The notes: generated by a model from the sequence alone, not told the origin. DNA of 64,000 nucleotides from Vibrio sp. D404a (GCF_030248535.1 NZ_JAHGAJ010000029.1:16646-80645); one strand, 5' to 3'; positions 1-8,766 are shown, counted from the first letter of the stretch. Made by a program: numbers and translations.

Positions 1-156
1 ATTCAAACTTTATAGAAGTTTTTTACGTGTTAGAGCATTTGGCGCTATGCGTCGCAAAAACATTACGGTATGTTCAAGGAATACACTGATGGCAGACATA
101 AGGTCTGTCTTAATGACACATAACAAGCAATCACAATGAATTAGGTAAAGTAAGTA

Positions 157-1407
157 ATGCAATTCTCTCAATTTGGTGAAAAATTTAATCAGTACTCAGG
201 TATTACGCAGTTAATGGATGATTTGAATGATGGTCTACGCACTCCAGGTGCCATCATGCTCGGTGGTGGTAACCCAGCAGCCATTCCTGCCATGCTCGAC
301 TACTTTCACCAAGCCAGTGGAGAACTCCTCGCCAGTGGGGCCCTGATCAACGCCCTCGCTAACTATGATGGACCGCAGGGCAAAGATGTTTTCGTGAAAG
401 CGTTAGCCGCTCTACTTAAAGAGACCTATGGCTGGAACATCAGCGAAAAGAACATCAGCCTTACCAATGGCAGCCAAAGCGGCTTCTTCTACCTATTCAA
501 CCTGCTTGCGGGTAAGCAGCAAGACGGCTCACACAAGAAAATCCTGCTGCCATTGGCGCCGGAGTACATCGGTTACGGCGATGCCGGAATAGATGAAAAC
601 ATCTTTATCTCTTACCACCCAGAGATCGAGATGCTCGACAATCGCATGTTCAAATACCACGTCGACTTTGAAGAGCTTAAGGTCGATGAATCGGTCGCGG
701 CGATCTGTGCCTCGCGTCCAACCAACCCAACCGGCAACGTACTGACCGATGAAGAGATCCGCAAGCTGGATAAGTTGGCTCGTGACAACAACATCCCTCT
801 GATCATTGATAATGCCTACGGCTTGCCGTTTCCAAACATCATCTTTGAAGATGTTGAACCCTTCTGGAATGAAAATACGATTCTGTGCATGAGCCTGTCA
901 AAGCTTGGCTTACCGGGTGTGCGTTGCGGTATCGTGATTGCGAGCGAAGAAGTAACGCAGGCGATGACCAATATGAATGGCATCATCAGCCTAGCACCGG
1001 GCAGTATTGGTCCAGCACTGGCGCATCATATGATTGAGAAGGGTGATTTGCTTGATCTAAGCGAGAACACCATTAAGCCGTTCTACCAGCAGAAGTCCCA
1101 ACGTGCGGTTAAGTTACTGCAGCAAACCATTACCGACTCTCGCTTCCGCATTCATAAGCCAGAGGGCGCTATCTTCTTGTGGCTGTGGTTTGATGAACTG
1201 CCGATCACGACCATGGAATTATACAAGCGCTTGAAAGCACGTGGCGTATTGATTGTCCCGGGTGAATACTTCTTTATAGGTCAAGAAGACGAGTGGGATC
1301 ATGCCCATCAGTGCCTACGTATGAACTATGTGCAAGACGATGAGATGATGCAAAAAGGCATTAAGATTATCGCTGAAGAAGTGGAAAAGGCTTACAGCGA
1401 GCAGTAA
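157..1407 (+). CDS. avtA: Valine--pyruvate aminotransferase
   Basis: PLP-dependent fold-type I aminotransferase that moves the amino group between valine (or alanine) and 2-oxo acids, linking the pyruvate, alanine and valine pools in the cytoplasm. The 416 residues match the usual AvtA length and the N-terminus (MQFSQFGEKF) is characteristic. The PNPTG-type substrate/cofactor segment (RPTNPTGN, about residue 190) and the SLSKLGLPGVRCG segment around the PLP lysine (about 247-258) are visible. It stands alone, with no partner gene on its left in the window, and ends at a bidirectional terminator shared with ibpA. The 156 bases before it hold no convincing gene. Product call is firm; regulation was not determined. 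Confidence 0.93.
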   Translation: MQFSQFGEKFNQYSGITQLMDDLNDGLRTPGAIMLGGGNPAAIPAMLDYFHQASGELLASGALINALANYDGPQGKDVFVKALAALLKETYGWNISEKNISLTNGSQSGFFYLFNLLAGKQQDGSHKKILLPLAPEYIGYGDAGIDENIFISYHPEIEMLDNRMFKYHVDFEELKVDESVAAICASRPTNPTGNVLTDEEIRKLDKLARDNNIPLIIDNAYGLPFPNIIFEDVEPFWNENTILCMSLSKLGLPGVRCGIVIASEEVTQAMTNMNGIISLAPGSIGPALAHHMIEKGDLLDLSENTIKPFYQQKSQRAVKLLQQTITDSRFRIHKPEGAIFLWLWFDELPITTMELYKRLKARGVLIVPGEYFFIGQEDEWDHAHQCLRMNYVQDDEMMQKGIKIIAEEVEKAYSEQ

Positions 1408-1441
1408 TCAAAGCTTTTAGCTTACCGTAGCCCAAATACAA

Positions 1442-1467
1442 AAAGAGCACCTGATTGGGTGCTCTTT
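1442..1467. terminator. Bidirectional terminator between avtA and ibpA
   Basis: Perfect 10-bp stem (AAAGAGCACC / GGTGCTCTTT) with a six-base loop. A-tracts on the left and T-tracts on the right let it work for both convergent genes. Confidence 0.85.
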
Positions 1468-1512
1468 CACACTTATTTCCCGATGTTTTTAGCTCTTGCG
1501 AGCTAATAGTAA

Positions 1513-1947
1513 TTAGCCTTCGATTAGACCATTACCATTAATAGCAATCTTACGTGGTTGCATCGCTTCTGGGATTTCGCGTTCTAGGTCGATGTGCAGT
1601 AGACCGTTTTCCATGCTCGCACCTACTACTTTTACGTAGTCAGCCAGTTGGAATTTACGCTCGAAATCACGCTCTGCGATACCTTGGTACACATAGGTTT
1701 TTTCTGCTTCTGGTTTACGCTCACCTTTAACAATTAGCATGTTCTCTTTTTGAGTTAGGTCTAATTGGTCATCAGCAAAACCTGCAACTGCCATAGTAAT
1801 ACGGTAGTTGTTCTCGTCTTTTTGCTCGATGTTGTATGGAGGGTAACCGCCAGAAGAGTTCTTCGATGTGTTCGCTTCCATCATGTTGAATAGACGATCG
1901 AAGCCAATTGCGTTGCGGTATAGTGGAGTGAAATCTACAGTTCTCAT
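1513..1947 (-). CDS. ibpA: Small heat-shock protein, IbpA/Hsp20 family
   Basis: ATP-independent holdase that binds unfolding proteins and inclusion bodies in the cytoplasm and passes them to DnaK/ClpB. The 144 residues are typical of IbpA. The alpha-crystallin signature A-x-x-x-N-G-L-L (ASMENGLL, about 107-114) and the C-terminal I-x-I anchor (IAI, about 133-135) are both present. Only one ibp gene is found here, whereas E. coli has an ibpA-ibpB pair. The leader upstream folds as a ROSE RNA thermometer and a sigma-32-like promoter lies further out, so both transcription and translation should be heat-induced. Firm call; the paralogue name ibpA is by similarity. Confidence 0.93.
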   Translation of the reverse strand: MRTVDFTPLYRNAIGFDRLFNMMEANTSKNSSGGYPPYNIEQKDENNYRITMAVAGFADDQLDLTQKENMLIVKGERKPEAEKTYVYQGIAERDFERKFQLADYVKVVGASMENGLLHIDLEREIPEAMQPRKIAINGNGLIEG

Positions 1948-2030
1948 AATGCTATCCTTTTAGTAAGCAATAGTCTTAGTCGTGAGTTTACGCGGATCGA
2001 TAGTGTGTTCGATCGTTGCCGACTAAGGGA
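1948..2030 (-). promoter_or_regulatory. ROSE-type RNA thermometer in the ibpA leader
   Basis: Read on the minus strand, the ribosome-binding site AAGGAUAGC (1951-1960) can pair with UAUUGCUU (1964-1971). The helix contains UUGCU opposite AGGA, with a G.G mismatch and one bulged base, which is the hallmark of ROSE elements. A second stem pairs 2020-2027 with 1975-1982 (CUUAGUCG / CGACUAAG, 8 bp perfect) and encloses a further GAUCGA / UCGAUC hairpin. ROSE elements melt at heat-shock temperature and release the Shine-Dalgarno sequence. The pairing is read by eye and no folding energy was calculated. Confidence 0.85.
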
Positions 2031-2190
2031 TTTATCCGCTACTCCTCGGGTTCTCATAACGCTGGGACGTAGTAATAAATCAGTTCAATTGTGTGCCTTC
2101 AAGGTTATCCTCTCCTGAGCGATACCTCTTCAGCGTTTCAAAGGTCTGTTTCTTCTCTCTTGAGCAAGACAGTCACCCTCTTCACCAATA

Positions 2191-2220
2191 GATATATGGA
2201 TTGAACAAAATAGTTTCAAG
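2191..2220 (-). promoter_or_regulatory. Sigma-32-like promoter for ibpA
   Basis: On the minus strand there is a -35 CTTGAAA (2214-2220) and a -10 CCATATATC (2191-2199) with 14 bases between them, close to the heat-shock consensus CTTGAAA/CCCCATnT. Transcription would begin near 2184, giving a leader of about 235 bases. That is longer than the ROSE element alone. Confidence 0.7.
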
Positions 2221-2240
2221 GGATTAGGCTAAAATATTTT

Positions 2241-2296
2241 CTACGCGCTTCTAGAGATCCCCAACTCGGTCGTTCCTCCCTCTTGAGGATGACGAA
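2241..2296. repeat. Possible dispersed extragenic repeat
   Basis: A non-coding block between the ibpA promoter and the gyrB terminator contains GAGATCCCCAACTCGG followed by CGTTCCTCC and the palindromic CCTCTTGAGG. It resembles short REP-like elements that I recall being scattered between Vibrio genes. No second copy was found in this window, so the call is tentative. The rest of 1948-2390 is accounted for by the ibpA leader and promoter and the gyrB terminator. Confidence 0.3.
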
Positions 2297-2333
2297 CCAA
2301 CCTATTGAAAGATAATTAAAATATCGGCAATAA

Positions 2334-2361
2334 AAAAGACTGCCATTTCTGACAGTCTTTT
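2334..2361. terminator. Terminator downstream of gyrB
   Basis: Stem AAAAGACTG / CAGTCTTTT (9 bp) with a 10-base loop. On the minus strand it is followed by a run of T. It closes the dnaA-dnaN-recF-gyrB operon. Confidence 0.85.
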
Positions 2362-2390
2362 AAAATTTTCAGATTGTTTTTTAGGACAAT

Positions 2391-4808
2391 CTACACATCT
2401 AGGTTAGCTACCTTAAGTGCGTTTTCCTCGATGAAGTTACGACGAGGCTCAACTTGGTCACCCATTAGCGTGGTGAACAGTTGGTCTGCACCGACTGCAT
2501 CTTCGATCGTTACTTGCATCATGCGACGTGTCTCTGGGTCCATAGTCGTTTCCCAAAGCTGATCTGGGTTCATCTCACCTAGACCTTTGTATCGCTGTAG
2601 GCTTAGACCACGACGAGACTCTTTCACTAACCAGTTCAGAGCATCAACAAAGTTGTTCACCTCTTGAGTGCGCTCACCACGTTTGATGTATGCGCCCTCT
2701 TCGATTAGACCATCTAGAGCCTCAGATAGGCTTGCTAGCTTGTCGTACTCTTTCGAGTTGAACAGCTCAACACTCAATGCGTGCTCGTGTGTCACACCGT
2801 GTGTACGAACAACAACTTTAGGTAGGCTTAGACCTAGCTCTTCGTGTTTCTCAACTTCTAGTGAGTACTGGCTTGCACCGACTTCTTTCGCGTTCAGTTG
2901 CTCAACAAGCTGTTTGCCCCACGCTTCAACTGCCGCTTCGTCGTGACACTGCTCTGCCGTTAGGCGTGGCATGTAGATCATTTCGTGCATCAGTGCGTGT
3001 GGGTAACGACGGCTCATACGCTCCACCAGCTTAATGCCAGAGTTGTATTGTTGAACCAGCTTCTCTAGCGCTTCACCTGCCAATGCTGGCGCATCTGCAT
3101 TTACGTGAAGTGCTGCGTTATCAAGAGCCAATGCCACTTGGTATTGGTTCATTGCGTCTTCGTCTTTAATGTACTGCTCTTGCTTACCTTTCTTCACTTT
3201 GTAAAGCGGTGGCTGAGCGATGTAGACGTAGCCGCGCTCGATAAGCTCAGGCATTTGACGGTAGAAGAAGGTCAATAGTAGCGTACGAATGTGCGAACCA
3301 TCGACGTCGGCATCGGTCATGATGATGATGTTGTGGTAACGCAGTTTATCTGGGTTGTACTCATCGCGACCGATACCACAACCAAGTGCTGTGATCAGCG
3401 TTGCTACTTCCTGTGAAGACAGCATCTTATCGAAGCGCGCTTTTTCAACGTTCAGGATCTTACCTTTCAGCGGTAGGATAGCCTGGTTCTTACGGTTACG
3501 GCCTTGTTTTGCGGAGCCGCCTGCCGAGTCACCCTCCACTATGTATAGTTCAGAGAGTGCTGGATCTTTTTCCTGACAGTCAGCCAGTTTACCTGGTAGG
3601 CCTGCTAGGTCTAACGCGCCTTTACGACGAGTCATTTCACGAGCTTTACGCGCTGCATCACGTGCACGTGCTGCATCGATGATCTTAGTACAAACCGTTT
3701 TCGCTTCCGCTGGGTTCTCAATTAGGAACTCAGACAGCTTCTCACCCATCGCCTGCTCAACCGCAGATTTCACTTCAGAAGAAACCAGCTTGTCTTTGGT
3801 TTGGCTTGAGAACTTAGGATCTGGCACTTTCACCGAGATAACCGCAGTCAGACCTTCACGTGCATCATCACCTGAAGTCGCTGTCTTCGCTTTCTTAGAG
3901 AAGCCTTCTTTATCCATGAAGCTGTTCAGTGTACGCGTTAGCGCTGCACGGAAGCCCGCAAGGTGAGTACCACCATCGCGTTGAGGGATGTTGTTGGTGA
4001 AACAGTAGATGTTCTCTTGGTAACCATCATTCCATTGCATCGCTACTTCTACAGTGATGCCATCATCACGCTCGTTATCGAAGTGGAAGATTTTCTGGAT
4101 GATTGGTGTCTTGTTGGTGTTTAGGTGCTCAACAAACGCTTGGATACCACCTTCAAACATGAAGTGATCGCCTTTGTCTTCTTCACGCTCATCACGTAGC
4201 TTGATTGATACGCCTGAGTTTAGGAAAGAAAGCTCACGCAGACGCTTCGCTAGAATGTCGTAGTGGAATTCGGTGTTAGAGAACGTCTCTTCACTTGGCC
4301 AGAAACGAATCTCTGTACCCGTTTTGTCCGTCTCACCAATCACAGCTAGTGGCGCTTGAGGCTCACCGTGGTGATAGGTTTGAGTATGGATTTGACCACC
4401 GCGGTGGATAGTAAGAGTAACCTGCTTCGACAGTGCGTTTACTACAGAAACACCTACACCGTGCAGACCACCCGATACCTTGTATGAGTTGTCATCGAAC
4501 TTACCACCCGCGTGAAGAACCGTCATGATTACTTCCGCTGCAGATACCTGCTCTTCTGGGTGCATTTCGGTAGGGATACCACGGCCGTCATCGCGAACAG
4601 AAACCGAGTTATCGTCATGAATAGTAACAATGATGTCATTACAGTGACCAGCAAGTGCTTCATCAATAGAGTTATCTACCACCTCGAAGACCATGTGGTG
4701 CAGACCGGTACCATCATCCGTGTCGCCAATGTACATTCCAGGACGCTTACGTACCGCATCCAGACCCTTCAGTACCTTAATACTCGATGAATCGTAATTA
4801 TCTGACAT
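2391..4808 (-). CDS. gyrB: DNA gyrase subunit B
   Basis: ATPase subunit of gyrase, which with GyrA introduces negative supercoils ahead of forks and transcription. The 805 residues are the long gammaproteobacterial form with the extra C-terminal insertion (E. coli 804). From the N-terminus there are a GHKL ATPase domain (VVDNSIDEALAG, then DDGRGIP and GGLHGVGVSVVNALS), a transducer domain, and a TOPRIM domain with EGDSAGGSA and the DADVDGSHI metal-binding acidic motif. The C-terminal RYKGLGEMNPDQLW segment is intact. It is the last gene of the leftward replication operon, 17 bases after recF, and ends at a strong terminator. Firm call. Confidence 0.98.
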   Translation of the reverse strand: MSDNYDSSSIKVLKGLDAVRKRPGMYIGDTDDGTGLHHMVFEVVDNSIDEALAGHCNDIIVTIHDDNSVSVRDDGRGIPTEMHPEEQVSAAEVIMTVLHAGGKFDDNSYKVSGGLHGVGVSVVNALSKQVTLTIHRGGQIHTQTYHHGEPQAPLAVIGETDKTGTEIRFWPSEETFSNTEFHYDILAKRLRELSFLNSGVSIKLRDEREEDKGDHFMFEGGIQAFVEHLNTNKTPIIQKIFHFDNERDDGITVEVAMQWNDGYQENIYCFTNNIPQRDGGTHLAGFRAALTRTLNSFMDKEGFSKKAKTATSGDDAREGLTAVISVKVPDPKFSSQTKDKLVSSEVKSAVEQAMGEKLSEFLIENPAEAKTVCTKIIDAARARDAARKAREMTRRKGALDLAGLPGKLADCQEKDPALSELYIVEGDSAGGSAKQGRNRKNQAILPLKGKILNVEKARFDKMLSSQEVATLITALGCGIGRDEYNPDKLRYHNIIIMTDADVDGSHIRTLLLTFFYRQMPELIERGYVYIAQPPLYKVKKGKQEQYIKDEDAMNQYQVALALDNAALHVNADAPALAGEALEKLVQQYNSGIKLVERMSRRYPHALMHEMIYMPRLTAEQCHDEAAVEAWGKQLVEQLNAKEVGASQYSLEVEKHEELGLSLPKVVVRTHGVTHEHALSVELFNSKEYDKLASLSEALDGLIEEGAYIKRGERTQEVNNFVDALNWLVKESRRGLSLQRYKGLGEMNPDQLWETTMDPETRRMMQVTIEDAVGADQLFTTLMGDQVEPRRNFIEENALKVANLDV

Positions 4809-4825
4809 AGTTACTCTCTGACTAA

Positions 4826-5905
4826 TTATCCTTGCTCTATTTTGCCATGTTCCACATGAAACATCCTGCTATTTTCATCATGCATGTCGGCAATCTGATC
4901 AGCGGTAATAGAGCTTACAAAAACTTGTGCCTGGGTCGCCTTTAAACACTCCGCAAGGCGTGCTCGGCGTTGGCTATCTAATTCGGAAGCGAAGTCATCT
5001 ATTAAGTAGACGCACTGCTTACCTGTCATCTGAGTTAGGTGTTGGCCTTGAGCCACGCGCAGCGCGCACACCATCAACTTCAGTTGACCTCGTGACAAGA
5101 CATCCTCCACTGGAGTGCCGTTCACTTTTATCTTTAGATCCGCTTTGTTTGGTCCACTAAAGGTGTAACCAAGCTGCTGATCCCTTTCAAAATTCTTCTC
5201 TAGTATCTCAGCATAGGGCGTATCTTTGTCCCAGCCGCGATAGTAGTTAATCTTTATCTCAAACTCTGGCAAGAAGGTAGCGCAAATCTCTTCTGCGACC
5301 TGTTTAAGCTGCTCAACATAGGTTGCTCGCCACTGGCTGATGTTTTCCGCCAATCGCGCCAGCTCCTGATCCCAGTAACTGAGTTCACGATAGTGGGAGG
5401 CTGTTTTGAGCAGCGCGTTACGCTGCTTATTGAGGCGCTTCACTCGCCCCCATGCATCGTAAAAACCAGATTCGCTGTGAAACACGCCCCAGTCAATAAA
5501 GGCACGACGATGTTTCGGCCCATCCGTCAGTAAATCAAACCCTTCTGGGTGAATCAACTGCAAAGGCAAGACTTGCGCTAATTGCGCCAGCTTTTGTCCA
5601 GATTGACCGCCTATTTTAACCTCTGTTGTGCCATCGCGCTGCTTATTAATGCCAATAGGCAGCTCAAATTGATCCGAGGTCAAAAAACGGCCGTGAACAA
5701 ACAGCTCACTACACTCATTTTGGATGATGCGACCAGTTAAGGAGCTCTTGAAAGAACGGCCATGCCCGAGCAGGTAAATCGCTTCGAGGACACTGGTTTT
5801 ACCGCTGCCGTTCGCCCCTATAAGAAAGTTAAAGCCTGATGACGGTTGAATGTCACAGGCTTCAATATTTCTAAACTGCTTAACGATCAGACGAGAGAGT
5901 GGCAT
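4826..5905 (-). CDS. recF: DNA replication and repair protein RecF
   Basis: SMC-like ATPase that, with RecO and RecR, loads RecA at single-strand gaps and helps stalled forks restart. The 359 residues match the family length. The Walker A motif GANGSGKTS (about 30-38) is near the N-terminus, the LSRGQLKL signature lies near residue 270 and the Walker B region VYLIDDFASELD near 300. It starts 37 bases after dnaN. The C-terminal FHVEHG codons coincide with a parS-like palindrome (4848-4863), so this end may be constrained by DNA function as well as protein function. Confidence 0.97.
   Translation of the reverse strand: MPLSRLIVKQFRNIEACDIQPSSGFNFLIGANGSGKTSVLEAIYLLGHGRSFKSSLTGRIIQNECSELFVHGRFLTSDQFELPIGINKQRDGTTEVKIGGQSGQKLAQLAQVLPLQLIHPEGFDLLTDGPKHRRAFIDWGVFHSESGFYDAWGRVKRLNKQRNALLKTASHYRELSYWDQELARLAENISQWRATYVEQLKQVAEEICATFLPEFEIKINYYRGWDKDTPYAEILEKNFERDQQLGYTFSGPNKADLKIKVNGTPVEDVLSRGQLKLMVCALRVAQGQHLTQMTGKQCVYLIDDFASELDSQRRARLAECLKATQAQVFVSSITADQIADMHDENSRMFHVEHGKIEQG
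4848..4863. other. parS-like centromere site inside the recF 3' end
   Basis: TGTTCCACATGAAACA matches 14 of 16 bases of the widely conserved chromosomal parS consensus TGTTTCACGTGAAACA. It lies within recF, about 40 bases before gyrB, some 11 kb from oriC and 14 kb from parAB. No better match was found in this window. Whether ParB binds a site with two changes, one of them in the central CG, is not known. Confidence 0.5.
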
Positions 5906-5942
5906 AACGTCATCATATTAATCATTAACGACGGCACCATCT

Positions 5943-7043
5943 CTATAGACGGATTGGCATAACAACGTACATCGCGCTGTCATCTTGTGCGTTCTCAATC
6001 AGTGCACTGGCGTTGGCATCCGACATAGATACACGAACCTGTTCACAGCGTAGCGTGTTCAGTACATCCAGAACATAGCTTACGTTGAAGCCGATCTCTA
6101 GCGCGTCACCTTCGTAGTTCACGTCTAGCATCTCTTCCGCTTCTTCTTGCTCTGGGTTGTTCGCCGTGATGCGCATTTCGCTATCCGCAAGATTCACACG
6201 CACGCCACGAAATTTTTCATTCGATAGAATTGCAGCACGAGAGAAAGCAGAGCGAAGTTCATCACAGCTAGTTTCTAGCGTTTTGGTGGTATTTTGCGGC
6301 ATTACGCGGCGATAATCAGGGAAACGACCATCAACAAGCTTAGAAGTGAATACATAATTATTCACCTCAGCACGCACGTTTGAACTACCAATTTGCAGCG
6401 TTACCGGCTGTTCAGGCGCATCTAATAGCTTAACGAGCTCTTGAACACCCTTACGAGGCACAATGATCTGCTTTTGTGCGAAATCAGCACCAAGCTGAGC
6501 TTGAGATACCGCCATACGGTGACCATCAGTCGCAACACTGCGTAGCGTTGAGCCTTCAATCTCAAACAACATACCGTTGAGGTAGTAACGAACGTCTTGG
6601 TTCGCCATTGAGAATTGTGTCTTCTCAATCAGACCACGCAGTTCTGCTTGTGTCACAGACACTTCAACTTCGCTGCTCCAGTCTTCAATATTTGGGAAAT
6701 CAGCCGCAGATAGCGTTGCTAAAGAGAAACGGCTGCGGCCAGAGCGTACTTGAACACGGTCGCCATCGAGAACCACTGTGATCACTGAGCTATCTGGTAA
6801 ACCGCGACAGATATCAAGGAACTTACGAGAAGGTACCGTAATGCTGCCCGCTTCAAACTCACCTTCTAGTGTCACGCGACTCACCAACTCCACTTCTAGA
6901 TCGGTGGCGGTCATTGATAATACGTTATCTTCAACCTTGATCAGTAGGTTACCTAGGATTGGCAGGGTTGGTCGACCACCCAGTGCGCCAGAGACTTGTT
7001 GTAACGGCTTAATCAGGTGACTGCGTTCAATGGTAAATTTCAT
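5943..7043 (-). CDS. dnaN: DNA polymerase III sliding clamp (beta subunit)
   Basis: Ring-shaped homodimer that tethers DNA polymerase III to DNA and also binds RecF, Hda, MutS and translesion polymerases. The 366 residues are identical in length to the E. coli protein and fold into three similar clamp domains of about 120 residues. The hallmark start (MKFTIERSHLIKPLQQVSGALGG) and the C-terminal PMRL-type end (VVMPIRL) are present. It lies 83 bases after dnaA in the same operon. Firm call. Confidence 0.98.
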   Translation of the reverse strand: MKFTIERSHLIKPLQQVSGALGGRPTLPILGNLLIKVEDNVLSMTATDLEVELVSRVTLEGEFEAGSITVPSRKFLDICRGLPDSSVITVVLDGDRVQVRSGRSRFSLATLSAADFPNIEDWSSEVEVSVTQAELRGLIEKTQFSMANQDVRYYLNGMLFEIEGSTLRSVATDGHRMAVSQAQLGADFAQKQIIVPRKGVQELVKLLDAPEQPVTLQIGSSNVRAEVNNYVFTSKLVDGRFPDYRRVMPQNTTKTLETSCDELRSAFSRAAILSNEKFRGVRVNLADSEMRITANNPEQEEAEEMLDVNYEGDALEIGFNVSYVLDVLNTLRCEQVRVSMSDANASALIENAQDDSAMYVVMPIRL

Positions 7044-7126
7044 AGCTTGCTCTTAAGGTATCAAGGGCGGCCCGTTATCCAACGAGCGGCCGATATTCTG
7101 TTATCTCTGGTTAAGAATACTGTGTA

Positions 7127-8545
7127 TTAAGAAGAAAGGGTACGGATCAGGTTAGAATAGTCTTCTTTAATGTCGTGGCTCTCTTCACGAAGTTGAGCAA
7201 TTTTACGACACGCGTGCAGAACCGTGGTGTGGTCACGACCACCAAATGCATCACCAATCTCAGGTAAGCTGTGGTTGGTTAACTCTTTTGCCAGTGCCAT
7301 CGCCAATTGACGTGGGCGCGCAACTGAGCGAGAACGACGCTTAGACAGTAAGTCCGCTACTTTAATCTTGTAGTACTCCGCCACTGTCTTCTGAATATTA
7401 TCGATAGTAACCAGCTTCTCTTGCAGTGCCAGTAGGTCACGCAGTGCTTCGCGTACGAAATCGATGGTGATTGGACGACCTGTGAAGTTTGCGTTAGCAA
7501 TGACACGGTTCAATGCACCTTCAAGCTCACGGACGTTTGAGCGCAGTCGCTTAGCGATAAAGAATGCCACTTCATCGGCTAGGTGAATCTGATGGTCTTC
7601 TGCTTTCTTCATCAAGATCGCAACGCGAGTCTCTAGTTCAGGCGGCTCGATCGCAACCGTTAGGCCCCAACCAAATCGAGATTTAAGACGATCCTCTACC
7701 CCGTTGATCTCTTTTGGATAACGGTCAGAAGTTAGAATGATCTGTTGATTGCCTTCCAGTAGCGCATTAAAGGTATGGAAGAACTCTTCTTGAGAACGCT
7801 CTTTATTCGCAAAGAATTGGATGTCATCAATAAGCAGCGCATCAACACTACGGTAGTAGCGTTTGAATTCTTCAATCGCGTTGTTCTGTAGGGCTTTAAC
7901 CATATCCTGAACAAAACGCTCAGAGTGCATGTACACCACTTTAGCGTTCGGCTTACCATCAACAATCGCATTACCTACCGCGTGCAATAGGTGAGTTTTA
8001 CCTAGGCCGGTACCGCCATATAGAAATAGTGGGTTGTACGCTGCACCTGGGTTATCAGCCACTTGGCGTGCTGCTGCTAAGCCAAGTTGGTTCGACTTAC
8101 CCTCAACGAAGTTGTTGAACTTGTGTTTAGGGTTCACGTTTGAACGGTGGTTAAGGTCGACCTCTGCTGCAGGCTCTTCATCATCCCATGTCTTGTGAAC
8201 AGGTTTACGAGCTTGAAGTTGTGCCGGAGCCGAAGATTCAGCGGCAACATCAGCGGCTGTGCGCGCTGGCTTAGGGGCTGCAGGCTTAGGCGCCGACACC
8301 GGTTTACTTCCCACTTCAAAATGAAGATGTGGGATATCGTTACCGCAATACTCTTGCAGTAGACGGTTAATGCTATTTAGGTACTTATCACGCACCCAAT
8401 CCAACACAAAGCGGTTCGGTGCAAATAGAGTAAGAGTATTGTCATTGAGCTCCGCTTGTAACGGACGAACCCACATACTGAATTCTGTAGCTGGTAGCTC
8501 TTCTTGAAGCTGTTGCAAACATTGCAACCAAAGCGAAGATGACAC
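7127..8545 (-). CDS. dnaA: Chromosomal replication initiator DnaA
   Basis: AAA+ initiator that binds DnaA boxes at oriC, opens the duplex and recruits DnaB. 472 residues: N-terminal DnaB-contacting domain I, a variable linker rich in Ala and Pro (about 80-130), the AAA+ domain with Walker A GGTGLGKTH (about 177-185) and Walker B LLIDDIQF, and the C-terminal helix-turn-helix domain with the box-recognition segment GGRDHTTVLHA. The start codon is GTG (CAC at 8543-8545 on the plus strand), as in E. coli. It heads the dnaN-recF-gyrB operon. The promoter is dense in GATC and DnaA-box sequences, which suggests autoregulation and SeqA sequestration. Confidence 0.98.
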   Translation of the reverse strand: MSSSLWLQCLQQLQEELPATEFSMWVRPLQAELNDNTLTLFAPNRFVLDWVRDKYLNSINRLLQEYCGNDIPHLHFEVGSKPVSAPKPAAPKPARTAADVAAESSAPAQLQARKPVHKTWDDEEPAAEVDLNHRSNVNPKHKFNNFVEGKSNQLGLAAARQVADNPGAAYNPLFLYGGTGLGKTHLLHAVGNAIVDGKPNAKVVYMHSERFVQDMVKALQNNAIEEFKRYYRSVDALLIDDIQFFANKERSQEEFFHTFNALLEGNQQIILTSDRYPKEINGVEDRLKSRFGWGLTVAIEPPELETRVAILMKKAEDHQIHLADEVAFFIAKRLRSNVRELEGALNRVIANANFTGRPITIDFVREALRDLLALQEKLVTIDNIQKTVAEYYKIKVADLLSKRRSRSVARPRQLAMALAKELTNHSLPEIGDAFGGRDHTTVLHACRKIAQLREESHDIKEDYSNLIRTLSS

Positions 8546-8606
8546 GGTGCCCCCACTCTATTTAAGTTATTTGAAATGACGGGCAATTTTACCTGTTGAT
8601 AAATCA

Positions 8607-8753
8607 GATCGCCAGCAATTGATCGCGGATCCAGTGAATAAGATCCAAGTTATTCACAATAATTTTAGCCAAAATGTCTGGATCCACACAAATTGCCCCA
8701 AATTTACTCACATAATGATCCACTTATGCCCGGATCCTGTCTAGTTATCCCCA
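8607..8753 (-). promoter_or_regulatory. dnaA promoter region with DnaA boxes and GATC cluster
   Basis: A candidate minus-strand promoter has -35 TTGTGT (8686-8691) and -10 TAAAAT (8662-8667), spacer 18. A perfect DnaA box TTATTCACA (8650-8658) lies at the expected start of transcription, and a near-match TTATCCCCA lies at 8745-8753. Seven GATC (Dam) sites occur at 8607, 8621, 8628, 8642, 8681, 8717 and 8733. Two of them sit inside DnaA-box-like sequences (GGATCCACA, TGATCCACT). Confidence 0.7.
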
Positions 8754-8766
8754 AAATTAGAATTCA

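Noticed and set aside
47..139. A 30-codon frame upstream of avtA
   Set aside because: No Shine-Dalgarno sequence, no amino-acid bias of a leader peptide and no attenuator before avtA.
3679..3966. Long open frames antisense to gyrB, ilvD, srkA and others
   Set aside because: They are shadows of strong codon bias in the opposite strand, with no ribosome-binding sites and no plausible protein motifs.
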